From positions 1 through 64,000 of the forward strand of contig FCOD02000033.1 in NCBI GenBank assembly GCA_001544655.2: DNA of 64,000 nucleotides. The letters run 5' to 3'. Each line of letters starts with the position of its first letter. Within the stretch, counting starts at the first letter, position 1. The notes under the pieces are model-generated. The model did no database searches and was not told the origin of the DNA. It worked only from the letters and a program-made list of their open reading frames with translations. The stretch comes from Caballeronia turbans (GTDB lineage Bacteria > Pseudomonadota > Gammaproteobacteria > Burkholderiales > Burkholderiaceae). The translations under genes were made by a program, and so were the position numbers. Below are positions 62,183 through 64,000 of this stretch, piece after piece.

Positions 62183-63082
62183 TCAGAAGCGATAGTCGGG
62201 ATTCTTCGGGTCGAACGTCAGATCATCGAAGGGTTTGACTTCGATGCGCTCGAACACGACGCTTTCGAAAATATTGCCTTCGTTGTCGTACGACTCCAGC
62301 GTGCGGAAAACCGGCCGTTCGAGGTCGAGTCCGAGCACTTCCTTTTTCGCGTAGAAATCGGGCTGTCCCTCGGGGGTTTCATACGTGAGCGCGACGACGC
62401 GCAGTCCGTCGACGGTCTTCACCTCGATATTCGCCGGCTTCGTAATCCCCGCTTCGGCGAATCTGCGCCCCTCGTCGATGAAGCGCTGCGTGACCGCTTC
62501 GATACCGAGCTCGCGAATCGAATGATTCGACTGCGCACGGGCGAGGGCGCCGTTCACCGACGCCCACATCGGCACGACGCCCAGAAAGCCGCCGAGATGA
62601 CCGTAGAGCTCGTCGGGGCGCTTGGAATGGTCGTAGATGACTTCCTGGCCCGCATGCGCGCCATCGGGCAGCCATTTCGCGTAGATGCGCAACGGCTCGC
62701 GCGTGACGCGCACGAGCATGTGATCCGCGCGCCTCGGCCACTTTCCCTTGATGCGCTCGCGCCGGCGCATCGTGAACTCGCAGGACTGGAACTCGTGCAG
62801 GCCTTCCTGCAAGTAGCGCGGCAGCGTGCGCGCGTCGAGCGAGTGAAAGAGGGCGACGAGTTGCGCGTCGTCGAGTTTCGCGAGCGCGCCGCTTTCGGCC
62901 GCGTGCGACAGCCATTGCGCCTGCTGCTCAACGCCCAGATCGCCGACGCGCGCGGCGTCCTCCGTCGTGTCGGCGCGCGCGGGCGCGGGCACGAACACGG
63001 CCGCGAACGCGATGAAGAAACACAACAGGCCCGCGCACGCGAGCCGCAAGTCCGAAGCCCGGCGGCATCGCGCACGCGGCAT
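62183..63082 (-). CDS. DUF1571 exported protein
   Basis: 299 residues. A signal peptide ends at APARA. The DUF1571 domain follows: EFTMRRRERIKGKWPRRADH, EPLRIYAKWLPDGAHAGQEVIYD and NHSIRELGIEAVTQRFI. The fold is LolA/LppX-like as I recall, which suggests lipid carriage. The start is decided by the ribosome site: AGGAG abuts ATG 63088 but lies 6 bases before ATG 63082. The gene starts 16 bp after the acyl-CoA ligase stop on the same strand, so both are probably cotranscribed, consistent with lipid handling. Confidence 0.82.
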   Translation of the reverse strand: MPRARCRRASDLRLACAGLLCFFIAFAAVFVPAPARADTTEDAARVGDLGVEQQAQWLSHAAESGALAKLDDAQLVALFHSLDARTLPRYLQEGLHEFQSCEFTMRRRERIKGKWPRRADHMLVRVTREPLRIYAKWLPDGAHAGQEVIYDHSKRPDELYGHLGGFLGVVPMWASVNGALARAQSNHSIRELGIEAVTQRFIDEGRRFAEAGITKPANIEVKTVDGLRVVALTYETPEGQPDFYAKKEVLGLDLERPVFRTLESYDNEGNIFESVVFERIEVKPFDDLTFDPKNPDYRF

Positions 63083-63098
63083 GAACATCTCCTAAAAG

Positions 63099-64000
63099 TC
63101 AGTCCTGCGATTTCCGTGCTTGCCATTCGGCGTCGCGCAGTTCGCGCCTGAGCACCTTGCCGATCGTTGTGAGCGGCAGCGCGTCGCGAAACTCGACGTA
63201 GGAAGGCACCTTGTAGCCGGTCAGGTGTAAACGGGCGAACTTCAACAGTTCTTCCACCGTGAGCGCGTCGTCGCGACGCACGACGAACGCCTTCACGCGT
63301 TCACCCGTCACCGGATCGGGCACACCGACCGCGGCCACCGCGCGCACTTTCGGATGCGCGGCGAGCACTTCCTCGATCTCGTTCGGATACACATTGAAGC
63401 CCGACACGATCATCATGTCCTTCTTGCGGTCGATGAGCCGGATGATGCCGCGCGCATCCATCACGCCGATGTCGCCGGTCGCGAGCCAGCCCTCCGCGTC
63501 GATCGCTTTCGCCGTATCTTCGGGACGGTTCCAGTAGCCTTTCATCACTTGCGGGCCCTGCACGCAGAGCTCGCCCGGTTCGTCGACGTTCGCCCATGTG
63601 CCGTCGTCGCGGCGCATGCGCACGAGTGTCGACGGCACAGGCACGCCGATGGTTCCGTCGAATTCGCTCGCGCCGCGGGCATCGAGCGGCGTCGCGGCGA
63701 CGAGCGGCGAACACTCCGTGAGGCCGTAGCCTTCGACGAGCGTCTGGCCCGTCATCGCCCGGAAGCGCTCGGCGATCACGCGCTGGGTCGCCATGCCGCC
63801 CGCCATCGCGAGCTTGAGCGCGGAGAAGTCGCGCCGGCGGAATGCGTCGTTGTCGATGAGCGCGCTGTAGAGCGTGTTGAGCGCGGTGATCGCCGTGAAG
63901 TTTTCGTGACGCAGCGCGCGCATGAGTGCGCCGATGTCGCGCGGATTGACGATCAGCACATTGCGCGCGCCGATCGCGAGAAACGCGAGCGCGTTCACGG
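63099..64000 (-). CDS. fadD: Long-chain fatty-acid-CoA ligase, C-terminal part (truncated by window edge)
   Basis: About 300 residues of the C-terminal half of an adenylate-forming enzyme; the 5' end lies beyond 64000. Visible motifs are EGYGLTECSPL (A5), GELCVQGPQVMKGYW, WLATGDIG (A7) and IDRKKDMMIVSGFNVYP (A8), with the C-terminal catalytic lysine in LTTIGKVLRREL. It activates fatty acids to acyl-CoA. The overall pattern fits FadD, but other acyl-CoA ligases are not excluded from this half. Confidence 0.88.
   Translation of the reverse strand, partial: VNALAFLAIGARNVLIVNPRDIGALMRALRHENFTAITALNTLYSALIDNDAFRRRDFSALKLAMAGGMATQRVIAERFRAMTGQTLVEGYGLTECSPLVAATPLDARGASEFDGTIGVPVPSTLVRMRRDDGTWANVDEPGELCVQGPQVMKGYWNRPEDTAKAIDAEGWLATGDIGVMDARGIIRLIDRKKDMMIVSGFNVYPNEIEEVLAAHPKVRAVAAVGVPDPVTGERVKAFVVRRDDALTVEELLKFARLHLTGYKVPSYVEFRDALPLTTIGKVLRRELRDAEWQARKSQD

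Overview
The window looks like chromosomal DNA of a beta-proteobacterium of the Burkholderia sensu lato group (Burkholderia, Paraburkholderia or Caballeronia). The evidence is high GC with strong third-position bias, the gene orders iscRSUA-hscBA-fdx-iscX, rimP-nusA-infB-rbfA-truB and odhA-odhB-lpd-zapE, a rluB with long disordered tails, a DUF3563 microprotein, and a 5S rRNA end of Burkholderia type. This placement is inferred from family knowledge; no search was run. Most of the window is well-conserved core genome. I see no CRISPR array, prophage or intact insertion sequence.

Layout. 1-6168: the last bases of a 5S rRNA and its terminator, then an SOS mutasome cassette (imuA-imuB-dnaE2) behind a perfect LexA box. 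6162-8662: a copper-linked block, with copZ and an RmlD-like reductase transcribed away from cueR across a palindromic CueR operator, a 48-aa DUF3563 gene and a DUF305 protein. 8775-12945: an exported proline-rich protein, rlmJ, a 3-hydroxybutyrate dehydrogenase with a patatin, and a low-molecular-weight phosphotyrosine phosphatase. 13016-18960: the complete ISC iron-sulfur cluster operon behind two adjacent IscR-type sites. 19030-24872: a periplasmic molybdenum hydroxylase (large subunit, [2Fe-2S] subunit, tri-haem cytochrome c lipoprotein) and a convergent patatin lipoprotein. 25009-27436: gltX and five tRNA genes (Ala, then Glu-Asp twice as a tandem duplication).

27556-35126 is the most accessory-looking part: a GNAT enzyme, an AraC regulator, a gamma-glutamylcyclotransferase-like protein, several small orphan genes, a YdcF-like membrane protein, a stand-alone DUF4096 protein, a LysR regulator and an aminotransferase. 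35483-45301 returns to core functions: scpB, rluB and the rimP-nusA-infB-rbfA-truB transcription/translation operon. 45323-50378 is an EmrAB-type tripartite efflux operon with its own MarR regulator, divergent from typA (50623-52449). 52768-59707 holds the 2-oxoglutarate dehydrogenase genes and zapE. 59851-64000 contains a second DUF4096 protein, a DUF2147 protein, a surE, a small winged-helix-like orphan, a DUF1571 protein and the C-terminal part of a fatty-acyl-CoA ligase that runs off the edge.

No large unknown system stands out. The features most worth a second look are smaller: two stand-alone transposase-N-terminus-like (DUF4096) genes without catalytic domains, the RmlD-like reductase translationally coupled to copZ, the Glu-Asp tRNA duplication with a terminator between its copies, a promoter-terminator leader before rimP, a perfect hairpin in every gap of the odh operon, and an Arg-rich insertion in DnaE2.
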